From assembly GCA_902624655.1 (NCBI GenBank), contig CACNYJ010000002.1, forward strand, positions 1 through 64,000: a stretch of DNA of 64,000 nucleotides. The letters are read 5' to 3'. Numbering within the stretch: the first letter of the stretch is position 1; each line of letters opens with the position of its first letter. This document shows positions 16,593 through 26,382 of this stretch, piece after piece. The notes under the pieces are model-generated. The model did not search any database, was not told where the DNA came from, and was given only the letters and a program-made list of their open reading frames with translations. The position numbers were made by a program, and so were the translations under genes. Origin of the DNA: an uncultured Thiothrix sp. (GTDB lineage Bacteria > Pseudomonadota > Gammaproteobacteria > Poriferisulfidales > GCA-002705445).

Positions 16593-19229
16593 ATGGTAAA
16601 TAGTTTTAAAACAAAAACGGAATTATCTTGTAGTGGAAAAAATTATACGATATTTGATATCTCTAAAATTAAAGGTGTAGAGAAATTACCATACTCAATA
16701 AAAATTCTCTTAGAGAATCTTGTCAGAAACGAAGATGATTTAACTGTATCCAAAGATGATATTACGGCAGTTATAAATTGGCACAAACATGCGACTAAAA
16801 AAGAAATTGCATATCGACCTGCTAGAGTTTTAATGCAAGATTTTACTGGAGTTCCAGCAGTTGTTGATCTTGCCGCTATGAGAGACGCAATAAAAAAACT
16901 TGGCAAAAGTCCTACTGAAATAAATCCTCTTCAACCTGCAGAGCTTGTTATTGATCATTCCGTACAAGTTGATAACTTTGGAAGTAAAAATGCTTTTGGT
17001 TTAAATGCAAAGCTAGAGTACGAGAGAAATATTGAAAGATATAAATTCTTAAAATGGGGTCAGTCTGCTTTTTCAAATTTTAAAGTTGTTCCGCCTGACA
17101 CTGGAATTGTTCATCAGATAAATATTGAGTTTCTAGCGAGATGCATATTTACGAAAGAAATTAATGGAGAAAATTTTGCTTATCCAGATACTGTTGTTGG
17201 AACTGATTCACATACAACAATGATTAATGGTATTGGTGTTCTTGGATGGGGTGTTGGAGGTATTGAGGCTGAAGCCTCAATGCTTGGTCAGCCAATATCA
17301 ATGTTAATACCTAAGGTTGTAGGCTTTAAACTAACTGGCGAACTCTCCGAGGGAACGACTGCTACAGATCTTGTTTTAAATATAGTCGAAATGTTAAGAA
17401 TACATGGTGTTGTTGGAAAGTTTGTTGAATTTTATGGAGACGGCTTAGATAATTTATCTCTTGGTGATAGAGCAACTATTGCGAATATGGCTCCCGAGTA
17501 TGGAGCTACATGTGGAATTTTTCCAATTGATGAAGAAACAATTGATTATATGAAATTATCAAATAGAGATGAATCTCAAATAGAGCTTATTCATGAATAT
17601 TCACAGAAAGTTGGGTTAACTAGAGATGATTGTAATAAAGCAATATATTCTGAAAATATTGAGCTAGATATTTCGAAAGTTTTACCATCTATTGCCGGAC
17701 CAAAAAGACCTCAAGATAGAATAGATTTAAAAGATGCAAAAACCTCATATCAAAAAGAGCTTGATTCTATTTCTCCAAATAATAAGCCTTCGAAAATAAC
17801 CATTAATAATGATACTTTTGAGATAAAAAATGGTGATGTCGTAATTGCAGCAATAACGTCGTGCACAAATACATCAAATCCAGGAGTAATGATAGCAGCG
17901 GGGTTAGTCGCAAAAAAAGCAAGAGAACTTGGCCTTGAGAGAAAACCTTGGGTAAAAACATCTTTGGCTCCTGGGTCAATGGTCGTTACTGAGTATTTAA
18001 AAAATTCAAATCTTATAGAGCCAATGGAGGAGCTTGGTTTTCACAACGTTGGATACGGTTGTGCAACGTGTATTGGAAACTCTGGCCCACTGATTAAGGA
18101 AATTAGCGACGGAATAAAAGAAAACGATCTAGTTGCTGTATCTGTTCTTTCCGGTAACAGAAATTTTGAAGGTAGAGTTCATGCTGAAGTAAAATTAAAT
18201 TATTTAGCCTCGCCTCCTCTTGTAATTGCATACGCGATCGCAGGATCCATGAATATTGATATAACAAAAGAAGCTATCGCAAAAGACAAAAACGGGAAAG
18301 ATGTTTTCTTAAAAGATATTTGGCCTTCAAACACAGAGGTAAACCAAATTTTAAATTCCTCATTGACAGCCGAACAGTTTAAATCTTCTTATGAAAATAT
18401 TTACGATGGTGAAGAAGAATGGCGTAATATTAACGTTACAAAAAATAATCAATACGAGTGGGATGATTCTACATATATAGCGAACCCACCCTATTTTGAA
18501 AATATATCGGAAAAAGATTTAGTAATTAATGAAATTAGTTCGGCCCATGTATTAGCTTTTCTTGGTGACTCTGTTACTACTGATCATATATCTCCAGCTG
18601 GTAATATTAAAGAAGATAGTCCTGCAGGTAAGTATTTAGTAAGTAAAAATGTTAAGCCAAGCGATTTTAATTCATATGGGTCGAGAAGAGGAAATCACCA
18701 AGTTATGATGAGAGGTACTTTTGCGAATATCAGACTTAGAAATAAACTTGTTCCCCATATTGAAGGAGGTTATACGATTCATATTCCTTCAAATAAAGAA
18801 ATGACAATATTTGACGCTGCAATGGAATATAAAAAAACGTCAACACCTACAATTATAATTGCTGGAAAGGAGTATGGAAGTGGTTCGTCAAGAGATTGGG
18901 CTGCAAAAGGACCAAAGCTTCAGGGAGTTACTGCTGTTTTAGCAGAAAGCTTTGAAAGAATTCATAGATCTAACTTAGTTGGTATGGGAATATTGCCACT
19001 GCAATTTAAAGATGGTGAAAATGGAGAAACATATGGACTTACTGGTATGGAAAAATTTAATATCAGTGGGATAGAAAGTGGCGAAGCAAAAACTGTCAAG
19101 ATTGAGGCGGATAATGGAGAAAAAAGCATTTGTTTCGAAGTTAATGTAAGAATAGATACGCCACAAGAAATTAAGTATTTTAAAAGTGGCGGAATTTTAC
19201 AATATGTATTGAAGCAAATTGCTGCTTAA
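16593..19229 (+). CDS. acnA: Aconitate hydratase A
   Basis: TCA-cycle enzyme interconverting citrate and isocitrate with a [4Fe-4S] cluster; the long AcnA/IRP1 type. The 878-residue protein carries the cluster cysteines in AAITSCTNTSNPGVM (about residue 423) and GYGCATCIGNSGPL (about 486-499), substrate-binding VGTDSHTTMINGIGVLGWGV, and the C-terminal swivel-domain block KEYGSGSSRDWAAKGP. ATG at 16593. It converges on fumC with only 2 bases between the stops, putting two TCA enzymes tail to tail. Confidence 0.97.
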   Translation: MVNSFKTKTELSCSGKNYTIFDISKIKGVEKLPYSIKILLENLVRNEDDLTVSKDDITAVINWHKHATKKEIAYRPARVLMQDFTGVPAVVDLAAMRDAIKKLGKSPTEINPLQPAELVIDHSVQVDNFGSKNAFGLNAKLEYERNIERYKFLKWGQSAFSNFKVVPPDTGIVHQINIEFLARCIFTKEINGENFAYPDTVVGTDSHTTMINGIGVLGWGVGGIEAEASMLGQPISMLIPKVVGFKLTGELSEGTTATDLVLNIVEMLRIHGVVGKFVEFYGDGLDNLSLGDRATIANMAPEYGATCGIFPIDEETIDYMKLSNRDESQIELIHEYSQKVGLTRDDCNKAIYSENIELDISKVLPSIAGPKRPQDRIDLKDAKTSYQKELDSISPNNKPSKITINNDTFEIKNGDVVIAAITSCTNTSNPGVMIAAGLVAKKARELGLERKPWVKTSLAPGSMVVTEYLKNSNLIEPMEELGFHNVGYGCATCIGNSGPLIKEISDGIKENDLVAVSVLSGNRNFEGRVHAEVKLNYLASPPLVIAYAIAGSMNIDITKEAIAKDKNGKDVFLKDIWPSNTEVNQILNSSLTAEQFKSSYENIYDGEEEWRNINVTKNNQYEWDDSTYIANPPYFENISEKDLVINEISSAHVLAFLGDSVTTDHISPAGNIKEDSPAGKYLVSKNVKPSDFNSYGSRRGNHQVMMRGTFANIRLRNKLVPHIEGGYTIHIPSNKEMTIFDAAMEYKKTSTPTIIIAGKEYGSGSSRDWAAKGPKLQGVTAVLAESFERIHRSNLVGMGILPLQFKDGENGETYGLTGMEKFNISGIESGEAKTVKIEADNGEKSICFEVNVRIDTPQEIKYFKSGGILQYVLKQIAA

Positions 19230-19231
19230 TA

Positions 19232-20623
19232 CTACTTAATTCCACCTCTTGTAAGCGCTAAAGGATCTAAAATTTTTTTAAGCTCGTTCTCAGTTAAATC
19301 AGTCTCCTGCAAAGCAACATCAATTATTGGTATTCCAAGCTTGTATGCTTTTTTTGCTATATCAGCACCTTTTTCATACCCAATAATTCTGTTTAAGGCT
19401 GTAACTAAAATAGGATTAGAATTTAAAGATGATTCAATATTTTTTTTATTAATAACAAAACTTGAAATAGCTTTTTTGCCAAGTGCTTGTGCTGTATTTG
19501 AAATTAAGTCAATACTTTCAAGGATATTATATGCAATCACTGGCAGAGTAACATTTAGTTGAAAGTTTCCAGATTGACCACATAAGGTTATAGCTGTATC
19601 GTTCCCAATTACTTGTGAGCATGACATTATTGCGGCCTCTGGTATAACTGGATTTACTTTTCCTGGCATAATGCTACTGCCTGGCTGGAGTGATTTCAAA
19701 GTAATATCACAAATTCCTGAGCCTGGGCCCGAATTCATCCATCTTAAATCATTAGATATTTTTATCATTGAAACGGCAATTGTTTTTAAATGTGAACTTA
19801 GAAGAACAATATCATCTTGGGAGCTTAAGCCTTCAAATTTATTTAATTTCTCAGTATATTTTAATTTACTGTTCTTATTTATTGCTTTAATAAATTCTTT
19901 CGAGAAAAGATTATGAGCGTTAATTCCAGTGCCAACTGCGGTACCGCCAATTGGTAATTTGTTTATTCTTGATAAGCAGCTTTTAAGGCTCGATAAATTA
20001 TTATCAACTTGAGATTTCCATGAAGAAAGCTCTTGGTCAAATGTAATAGGCATTGCATCCATTAGATGGGTTCTACCTGTTTTAACTATGTTCTTTACCT
20101 TCTTTGATTTAGAATTTATCTCCTTAGATAAATCTTCTAACGAGGGAATTAACTTTATAATTGAATTTTTATATGCAGAATGGTTTATTGCTGATGGAAT
20201 TACGTCATTTGAGCTTTGCGACATATTAACGTCATCGTTTGGATGTATTTTTATTTTAAATATTTTTTTAGACGTGTTTGCAATTACCTCATTCACATTC
20301 ATGTTAGTGCTTGTACCTGATCCGGTCTGAAATATATCAATAGGAAAATTTTTTTGATCAAAATTTTTAATTAAATACTCAGCACTTCTTGCTATTGCTT
20401 CTGATTCCTTTTTTCCAATTAGTTTTAACTTAAAATTTGCTTTAGATGCTGCAATTTTTAATTCTAACAAGCTAATAATAAAATCCTTTGGCATTACAAG
20501 GTTACTTATTTTAAAATTATTAACTGCTCTTTGTGTTTGAGGTCCATACATAGCATCCTTAGGTATTTTAACTTCACCCATGCTATCTCTTTCAATACGA
20601 AATTTATCTTTTATATTGCTCAT
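19232..20623 (-). CDS. fumC: Fumarate hydratase class II
   Basis: Iron-independent fumarase of the TCA cycle. The 463-residue protein starts with RIERDSMGEVKIPKDAMYG and has the three superfamily regions: TGSGTSTNMNVNEVIAN (about 101-117), the SSNDVIPSA/GRTHLMDAMP block, and the catalytic loop GSSIMPGKVNPVIPE (about 314-328). The heat-stable, oxygen-tolerant class II type suits an aerobic organism. Divergent from purB with 77 bases between start codons. Confidence 0.96.
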   Translation of the reverse strand: MSNIKDKFRIERDSMGEVKIPKDAMYGPQTQRAVNNFKISNLVMPKDFIISLLELKIAASKANFKLKLIGKKESEAIARSAEYLIKNFDQKNFPIDIFQTGSGTSTNMNVNEVIANTSKKIFKIKIHPNDDVNMSQSSNDVIPSAINHSAYKNSIIKLIPSLEDLSKEINSKSKKVKNIVKTGRTHLMDAMPITFDQELSSWKSQVDNNLSSLKSCLSRINKLPIGGTAVGTGINAHNLFSKEFIKAINKNSKLKYTEKLNKFEGLSSQDDIVLLSSHLKTIAVSMIKISNDLRWMNSGPGSGICDITLKSLQPGSSIMPGKVNPVIPEAAIMSCSQVIGNDTAITLCGQSGNFQLNVTLPVIAYNILESIDLISNTAQALGKKAISSFVINKKNIESSLNSNPILVTALNRIIGYEKGADIAKKAYKLGIPIIDVALQETDLTENELKKILDPLALTRGGIK

Positions 20624-20638
20624 ATAGTTATCTCTAAA

Positions 20639-20668
20639 TTAACATTATTTCTATAATTATAGTATAAT
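20639..20668 (+). promoter_or_regulatory. Candidate sigma70 promoter of purB
   Basis: TTAACA at 20639-20644 (5 of 6 matches to the -35 consensus), an 18-base spacer, and a perfect TATAAT at 20663-20668. Transcription would begin near 20675, leaving a leader of about 26 bases before the ATG at 20701. It sits in the 77-base fumC/purB divergent gap. Confidence 0.6.
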
Positions 20669-20700
20669 CTAAACACATATTACTACTGCAATATTTGGAA

Positions 20701-22083
20701 ATGGCAAATTTAAACAATGAATTTACAATTAAAGCAATATCTCCTATCGATGGAAGATACGCTAGTAAAATTCATAGTGAATTAAATAATATCAATAGTG
20801 AGTATGGTTTAATAAAAAAAAGACTTTTTGTTGAGATAGAATGGTTTATTTTTCTTTCTTCTTTATCAAGTATTAAAAAAAAATTTCCTTTATCAAAAAT
20901 TGAAAAAGACTATATTAGGAAAATATATAAAAATTTTAATACAAAAGAAGCTCTAAAAGTAAAGAATATTGAAAGTAAAATAAAACATGATGTTAAATCT
21001 ATTGAATATTATCTTAATAGAAAATTTAATACTCACAGATCATTAAAAAATAAAAAAGAACTTATCCATTTTTGTGCCACTTCAGAGGACATAAATAACA
21101 TATCATATGCATTAATATATAAAGATAACCTTGAGATAATAAAATCAGAACTATCAAAGTTATTAAAAAAACTCTTTTCCCTTGAAAAGAAATATGCAAA
21201 TACGCAAATGTTATCAAGAACTCATGGACAAAAGGCTAGCCCTACAACATTTGGAAAAGAAATTAAGGTTTTCTCCTCAAGATTAAAAAAACAACTCATT
21301 TCTGCGAAAAGTAGAAAGATTTTTGCAAAGATGAATGGTGCTGTTGGAAACTATAATGCACATTGCTTTGTGCTTCCTGAAATTAAATGGGAAAATGAAA
21401 CAAAAAGATTTTTAAAAAATATTGGTCTTTATCAGAATGAATATACGACTCAAATCGAAAATCATGATTGGTTAGCTGAATCACTTAACGAAATCTCAAT
21501 TATCTCTGGAATACTTTTAGACCTATCAAAAGATATATGGATTTATATTATGCTTGATTATATTAAACAAAAATCTAACTCATCAGAGGTTGGTTCATCA
21601 ACAATGCCTCATAAAGTAAACCCAATAGATTTCGAGAATGCTGAGGGAAATTTAGAAATTGTTATTGGGTTATGTCAAACAATTAGCAAGAAGCTCTTAT
21701 CATCAAGACTTCAAAGAGATTTGTCTGATTCTACAGTTCTTAGAAATATAGGGTTAATTTTTGCTCATTTTTATCTCTCAATAAATTCTCTTCAGACAGG
21801 ACTTAGTAAAATTGAACTAAATAAAAGTAAGATTGACTTAGAGCTTGATAGTAGTTGGGAAATTTTAGCCGAGCCAATTCAAACAATAATGAGATACCAT
21901 AATATTCCCAATAGCTATGAAATAATAAAAAAATCAACACGTGGGAAAATAATAGATAAATGCGAGATTGATAAGATTATTTCAAAAAGCAAACTTGATA
22001 AAAGAGTTAAAGATAAATTAATTAAATTAAAACCAAGAGACTATATTGGTTTAGCGAAAAAACTGGCTTTAAAAAAAATTTAG
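20701..22083 (+). CDS. purB: Adenylosuccinate lyase
   Basis: Acts twice in purine synthesis, splitting SAICAR and adenylosuccinate to release fumarate. The protein (460 residues from ATG 20701) has the E. coli-type N-terminus TIKAISPIDGRYASK, SRTHGQKASPTTFGKE with the catalytic histidine (about 176-191), and the flexible signature loop SSEVGSSTMPHKVNPIDFEN (about 295-314). I prefer ATG 20701 to the in-frame TTG at 20695 because it follows the family N-terminus better. Four bases separate it from thrC; its usual partner hflD is displaced upstream by acnA and fumC. Confidence 0.95.
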   Translation: MANLNNEFTIKAISPIDGRYASKIHSELNNINSEYGLIKKRLFVEIEWFIFLSSLSSIKKKFPLSKIEKDYIRKIYKNFNTKEALKVKNIESKIKHDVKSIEYYLNRKFNTHRSLKNKKELIHFCATSEDINNISYALIYKDNLEIIKSELSKLLKKLFSLEKKYANTQMLSRTHGQKASPTTFGKEIKVFSSRLKKQLISAKSRKIFAKMNGAVGNYNAHCFVLPEIKWENETKRFLKNIGLYQNEYTTQIENHDWLAESLNEISIISGILLDLSKDIWIYIMLDYIKQKSNSSEVGSSTMPHKVNPIDFENAEGNLEIVIGLCQTISKKLLSSRLQRDLSDSTVLRNIGLIFAHFYLSINSLQTGLSKIELNKSKIDLELDSSWEILAEPIQTIMRYHNIPNSYEIIKKSTRGKIIDKCEIDKIISKSKLDKRVKDKLIKLKPRDYIGLAKKLALKKI

Positions 22084-22087
22084 AATA

Positions 22088-23470
22088 ATGTATTACAACA
22101 GCACTAGAAACTCTAATCTAAATAAAACTTTTGACGAAATAATTATTGAAGGTCTTTCAAGCGATGGTGGGCTTTTTATGCCAAAAACATGGCCAAAGGT
22201 TAATACTGAGATTATACTAAACAACAATGATATTTCATATGACCAGCTTGCCTCTGAAATACTACAACATTATGTTGGTAATACCATAGCGAAAAAGGAA
22301 CTAGATTTAATTACAAAAAAATCTTACAACAACTTTAGCCACAAAAAAGTAGCTCCAATAAAAAAATTAGATGAAAATAAATTCATATTAGAGCTTTTTT
22401 ATGGCCCAACATTTGCCTTTAAAGACTATCCTCTACAATTAGTAGGTAATCTTTTTCAATATTACTTAACAAAAAAAAATAAAAATATAACTGTTATCGG
22501 TGCAACTTCTGGAGATACAGGATCAGCTGCTATTGAAGCATGCCGTGATAAAGAGAATATTAAAATTTTTATTTTACATCCAAACATGAAAACATCAGAT
22601 ATACAAAGAAAACAAATGACAACCGTTATATCTGAAAATGTTTTTAACATAGCAATAGATGGCACATTTGATGACTGCCAAAAAATTGTAAAAGATTTAT
22701 TCGTCTCGAATACACTTAAGAATAAAACAACATTATCAGCAATAAATTCAATTAATTGGGCGCGAATTATCTCTCAAACTGTTTATTTTTTTTGGGCTTA
22801 CATACAAGCAAAAAAATATGATAAAAAAATTAACTTTATTGTACCAACTGGAAATTTTGGTAATGTTTATGCAGCGCATGTTGCCGAGATTATGGGTTTA
22901 CCAATAAATAAATTGTATGTAACAACAAATGAAAATGACATTATGCATAGAACACTAAAGTCTGGAGATATGACTTTGAAAAAAGTAAAAAGCACGATTA
23001 GCCCAAGCATGGATATACAAATTTCTAGTAATTTTGAAAGGCAATTGTTTGAATCTTTAGATAGTGATTCGGATAAACTTAATACCTTAATGTCAGAATT
23101 TTATAATGACAAAGGTAAACAATTAAATAGTGAGCTTTTAGAGAAACTACAAAAAATATACTCTTCAAAAAGTGTTAATGACTTAGATACTATTAAAACA
23201 ATTCAATATTTTAATAAAAATTACAATTATATTTCTGATCCGCATACTGCTACAAGCTTAGAAGTACTGACTAATATAGAGAATAATGATTTAAATGTAT
23301 CCCTTGCATGCGCACACCCTGCTAAGTTTCCAGAATCTATTGAGAAAGCAATTGATGTAAATATTGAAAAGCCAAAGAATTTAAAAGAGATTCTAGATAA
23401 AAAAGAAAAGTATACCTTAATGGAAAATGATTTTACTTCAGTTGAAAATTATATTTTAGAAAAAATATAG
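22088..23470 (+). CDS. thrC: Threonine synthase
   Basis: PLP enzyme making threonine from O-phosphohomoserine. The 460-residue protein has the long N-terminal domain with MYYNSTRN, the PLP lysine in LFYGPTFAFKDYPLQ (Lys about 113), VIGATSGDTGSAAIEACR (about 138-155) and the FIVPTGNFGNVYAAHVAEIM block (about 256-275). It converges on hom, the preceding step of the pathway apart from homoserine kinase, with one base between stops, so the two threonine genes are tail to tail instead of in one operon. Confidence 0.95.
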   Translation: MYYNSTRNSNLNKTFDEIIIEGLSSDGGLFMPKTWPKVNTEIILNNNDISYDQLASEILQHYVGNTIAKKELDLITKKSYNNFSHKKVAPIKKLDENKFILELFYGPTFAFKDYPLQLVGNLFQYYLTKKNKNITVIGATSGDTGSAAIEACRDKENIKIFILHPNMKTSDIQRKQMTTVISENVFNIAIDGTFDDCQKIVKDLFVSNTLKNKTTLSAINSINWARIISQTVYFFWAYIQAKKYDKKINFIVPTGNFGNVYAAHVAEIMGLPINKLYVTTNENDIMHRTLKSGDMTLKKVKSTISPSMDIQISSNFERQLFESLDSDSDKLNTLMSEFYNDKGKQLNSELLEKLQKIYSSKSVNDLDTIKTIQYFNKNYNYISDPHTATSLEVLTNIENNDLNVSLACAHPAKFPESIEKAIDVNIEKPKNLKEILDKKEKYTLMENDFTSVENYILEKI

Positions 23471-23471
23471 C

Positions 23472-24788
23472 CTAGGAATTCAGCTCTTCAATTCGTATAC
23501 GTTTGATTTTATCTTTAACAACATCAAGTTTCTCTATCTCGTTTAATGCCTCATCAATATTTTTTTCAATTACTTTGTGAGTAACCAAAACAATAGGAAC
23601 ATTAACATCTTTTTCCGCATCTTCTTTTTGCAGTATAGACTCAATACTTATTGATTTTTTTCCAAATATCTTAGTAATATCAGCCAATACGCCCGGTTTA
23701 TTTGTTACTTTTATTCTTAAATAATATCGAGTTTCAACATCAATAATCTTTGATATATTATTTTCAGGAATAATATTTTTATAACCAAGAAAAGGTATTG
23801 TGTAATTTGCTTTTTGGACCAAACTTCTAGAAATATCAATAATATCTGACACAACTGCAGATGCTGTTGCAAGACTTCCTGCCCCTGCCCCGTAATATAA
23901 AGTTGAACCTGCAGCATCAGAATTTATAACAACAGCATTTTTTACACCATTAACATTTGCTAGTAATCTTGTTTTTGGAACTAGACAAGGGTGAACCCGG
24001 AGTTCAATACCGGTATCTTTTTTTCTAGCTATAGCAAGGTGCTTAACTATATAACCAAGCTCTCTTGCATTTTTTAAGTCTTCAAGTTCTATTTCTTCTA
24101 TTCCTTCAACATAAATAGATTGAAAATTTAATGGTATGCCGAAACAAATTGACGCGAGTATTGTCAATTTATGTGCCGCGTCTACTCCACCAATATCAAA
24201 TGATGGATCAGATTCAGCATATCCTAAGTCTTTTGCTTCTTGTAGCACAGTATCAAAGCTTTTCTCCGAAATAAGCATTTCTGTTAAGATATAATTTGTA
24301 GTACCATTAATGATTCCAGCTATCCATTCTATATTATTTGCAGATAAAGATTCTCTTATTACTTTAACAATTGGAACTGCGCCTGCAACAGAAGCTTCAT
24401 AAAGAATTTCTCTTTCATTCTTCAAAGATAGCATACTAACTTCAGCCCCATGTAAGGCTATAAGTGCTTTGTTTGCTGTAACAACATGTACCTTTTTTTC
24501 CAAAGCTTTTACTACTAAATCTTTTGCAATACTTTCACCACCAATTAATTCAACAAAAATATCTATACTTTCTTGATTTAGCATATCAATGGGATCGGAA
24601 TAGAAATTTATACCCTCGACATCACATGATCTTTGCTTATTTTTATTTGATGCAGAAATACATTGAACAATAAGCTCGCATCCAGTGCGTTCTATAATCT
24701 CATTCTTATTTTTATTAATAAGATTAATAACACCAGTGCCAACAGTTCCTAACCCTGCTATGCCAATTTTAATTTGATTTTGAGTCAT
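23472..24788 (-). CDS. hom: Homoserine dehydrogenase
   Basis: Reduces aspartate semialdehyde to homoserine, the branch point to threonine and methionine. The 438-residue monofunctional enzyme has the NAD(P) loop GIAGLGTVGTGVI (about 9-21), the catalytic region GIINGTTNYIL (about 158-168) and EAKDLGYAESDPSFDIGGVDA (written here in parts: about 185-205), and a C-terminal ACT domain (about 352-425, RIKVTNKPGVLADITKIFG) for feedback control by threonine. It lies 7 bases after the aminotransferase gene, a frequent alaC-hom pairing in proteobacteria. Confidence 0.96.
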   Translation of the reverse strand: MTQNQIKIGIAGLGTVGTGVINLINKNKNEIIERTGCELIVQCISASNKNKQRSCDVEGINFYSDPIDMLNQESIDIFVELIGGESIAKDLVVKALEKKVHVVTANKALIALHGAEVSMLSLKNEREILYEASVAGAVPIVKVIRESLSANNIEWIAGIINGTTNYILTEMLISEKSFDTVLQEAKDLGYAESDPSFDIGGVDAAHKLTILASICFGIPLNFQSIYVEGIEEIELEDLKNARELGYIVKHLAIARKKDTGIELRVHPCLVPKTRLLANVNGVKNAVVINSDAAGSTLYYGAGAGSLATASAVVSDIIDISRSLVQKANYTIPFLGYKNIIPENNISKIIDVETRYYLRIKVTNKPGVLADITKIFGKKSISIESILQKEDAEKDVNVPIVLVTHKVIEKNIDEALNEIEKLDVVKDKIKRIRIEELNS

Positions 24789-24795
24789 TGAAATA

Positions 24796-25968
24796 TTATA
24801 TAATAGTTTTTAAACTTCTAACAGCTTGTCTTGTTCTTTGTTCATTTTCTATTAGACTAAATCTTACAAAATCGTCACCATTCTTACCAAAACCGATACC
24901 TGGAGAAACAGCAACTTTATTTTCTTTTAAAATTTTCTTACAAAATTCAAGAGATCCTAAGCTTCTATATTTGTCAGGAATTTTCGCCCACACAAACATT
25001 GTTGCACTAGGTGGTTTTATTTCCCATCCGATATCATTTAAACCTTTACAAAGAGAGTCTCTCCTACTTTTATACATATTTCTTATTTCAGCTACGCAAT
25101 CTTGTGGGCCCTCTAAAGCAGCAATTGCTCCAACTTGTAAGGGTGTGTAAGTACCATAGTCTACATAGGACTTTATTCGAGACAATGCGTTCACAAGCTT
25201 TTTATTACCACACATAAAACCAATTCTCCATCCAGGCATATTATATGATTTTGATAGAGTATAAAATTCAACTCCAATGTCCTTTGATCCATTTACTTGT
25301 AATAATGATGGAGCTTCATATCCATCAAAAACTATATCAGCATAGGCAATATCATGAACAATATAAATATTATATTTTTTTGCAATCCTAACTAATTCTT
25401 TAAAAAAATTTATATCAACACAACGTGTTGTGGGGTTTGAGGGGAAATTTGTTATTATCATCTTGGGAGTTGGCCATGAATTATTTATCGCTGAATCTAA
25501 TGATTCAAAAAAAATATCATTATTTTCATCTACATCAATATATATAATTTCTGCTCCAGCTATTACTGCTCCATAAGGGTGAATAGGATATGCTGGACTT
25601 GGGACAATAACTGAGTCACCTCTATTTAAGGTAGCTAGTGCTAGATGTGCTAAACCCTCTTTAGACCCTATGGTGACGATCGCTTCATTTTCATGATCTA
25701 TGGAAACATTGAATTTATCTTGATACCAATTTGATATGGCTTTTCTAAGCCTAGGTATACCCTTAGAGCTTGAGTATCTATGGACATTATCCTTTTCAGA
25801 ACATTCTTGCATTTTTTCAATAATATGTGCAGGAGTTTTTTGATCAGGATTACCCATACCAAAATCAATTATATCGTCACCTTTTTTTCTTGCTATGATT
25901 TTAAGCTCATTTACAATATTAAATATATAAGGCGGGAGTCTATTTATTCTATAAAATTCTTCTGACAT
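24796..25968 (-). CDS. alaC: Class I aminotransferase, AlaC-type
   Basis: PLP-dependent aminotransferase of 390 residues. Seen are DFGMGNPDQKTP near the N-terminus (substrate loop), NFPSNPTTRCVD (about 174-185), and the PLP lysine in LSKSYNMPGWRIGF (about 234-247). The order with hom directly downstream matches genes annotated as alanine transaminase AlaC/YfdZ, which convert pyruvate and glutamate to alanine and 2-oxoglutarate; a LL-diaminopimelate or aspartate aminotransferase role cannot be ruled out. Divergent from the Mth938-domain gene with about 40 bases between. Confidence 0.85.
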   Translation of the reverse strand: MSEEFYRINRLPPYIFNIVNELKIIARKKGDDIIDFGMGNPDQKTPAHIIEKMQECSEKDNVHRYSSSKGIPRLRKAISNWYQDKFNVSIDHENEAIVTIGSKEGLAHLALATLNRGDSVIVPSPAYPIHPYGAVIAGAEIIYIDVDENNDIFFESLDSAINNSWPTPKMIITNFPSNPTTRCVDINFFKELVRIAKKYNIYIVHDIAYADIVFDGYEAPSLLQVNGSKDIGVEFYTLSKSYNMPGWRIGFMCGNKKLVNALSRIKSYVDYGTYTPLQVGAIAALEGPQDCVAEIRNMYKSRRDSLCKGLNDIGWEIKPPSATMFVWAKIPDKYRSLGSLEFCKKILKENKVAVSPGIGFGKNGDDFVRFSLIENEQRTRQAVRSLKTII

Positions 25969-26009
25969 ATTTTAGTATTTGTTAATTTAAAATTTTATCG
26001 AGATTGGAC

Positions 26010-26381
26010 ATGAAGTTTAATGAGCAAGTTTTAGAAAAAAATTCAAATATAATAAAGTCATATACCTCATCATCGATTAATATTCATGATAAAAATTATA
26101 ATTATAATATAATAGTTCCTCCGTCCGGACCTTTAATAAAATGTAAAATGAATTTTAACAATATCTCTTCTGATTATATTATAAAAAGCTTAAAAGAAAA
26201 CGTAAACCTTGTAATAATAGCTCTTGATAATACAGAATGTGTGGATAAAACACCAATTATTTTAGGTCTTAATGAGTTTCAGATTGGTATAGAGTTTATG
26301 AACTATAGCGCTGCCTGTTCAAGTCATAATATTTTGCTATCTGAAAAAAGAAATTTTCTAACTTTTTTCTTATTTCACTAA
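26010..26381 (+). CDS. Mth938-like domain protein (DUF498 family)
   Basis: A 123-residue protein with the single-domain Mth938/Xcc981/NDUFAF3-like fold. The family pattern is visible: an early YNIIVPPSGPLIKCK block, a central VNLVIIALDN, and the end GIEFMNYSAACSSHNILLSE with the conserved A-A-C-x-x-(Y/H)-N-x-L-x-x-E motif. The biochemical role in bacteria is unknown; the mitochondrial relative NDUFAF3 is a complex I assembly factor. ATG 26010 has a GAG ribosome site at good distance, favoured over a TTG 6 bases earlier. Converges on nlpD with one base between. Confidence 0.75.
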   Translation: MKFNEQVLEKNSNIIKSYTSSSINIHDKNYNYNIIVPPSGPLIKCKMNFNNISSDYIIKSLKENVNLVIIALDNTECVDKTPIILGLNEFQIGIEFMNYSAACSSHNILLSEKRNFLTFFLFH

Positions 26382-26382
26382 A

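Noticed and set aside
26004-26009. TTG start for the Mth938-domain gene
   Set aside because: The GAG ribosome site is too close to the TTG but well placed for ATG 26010.
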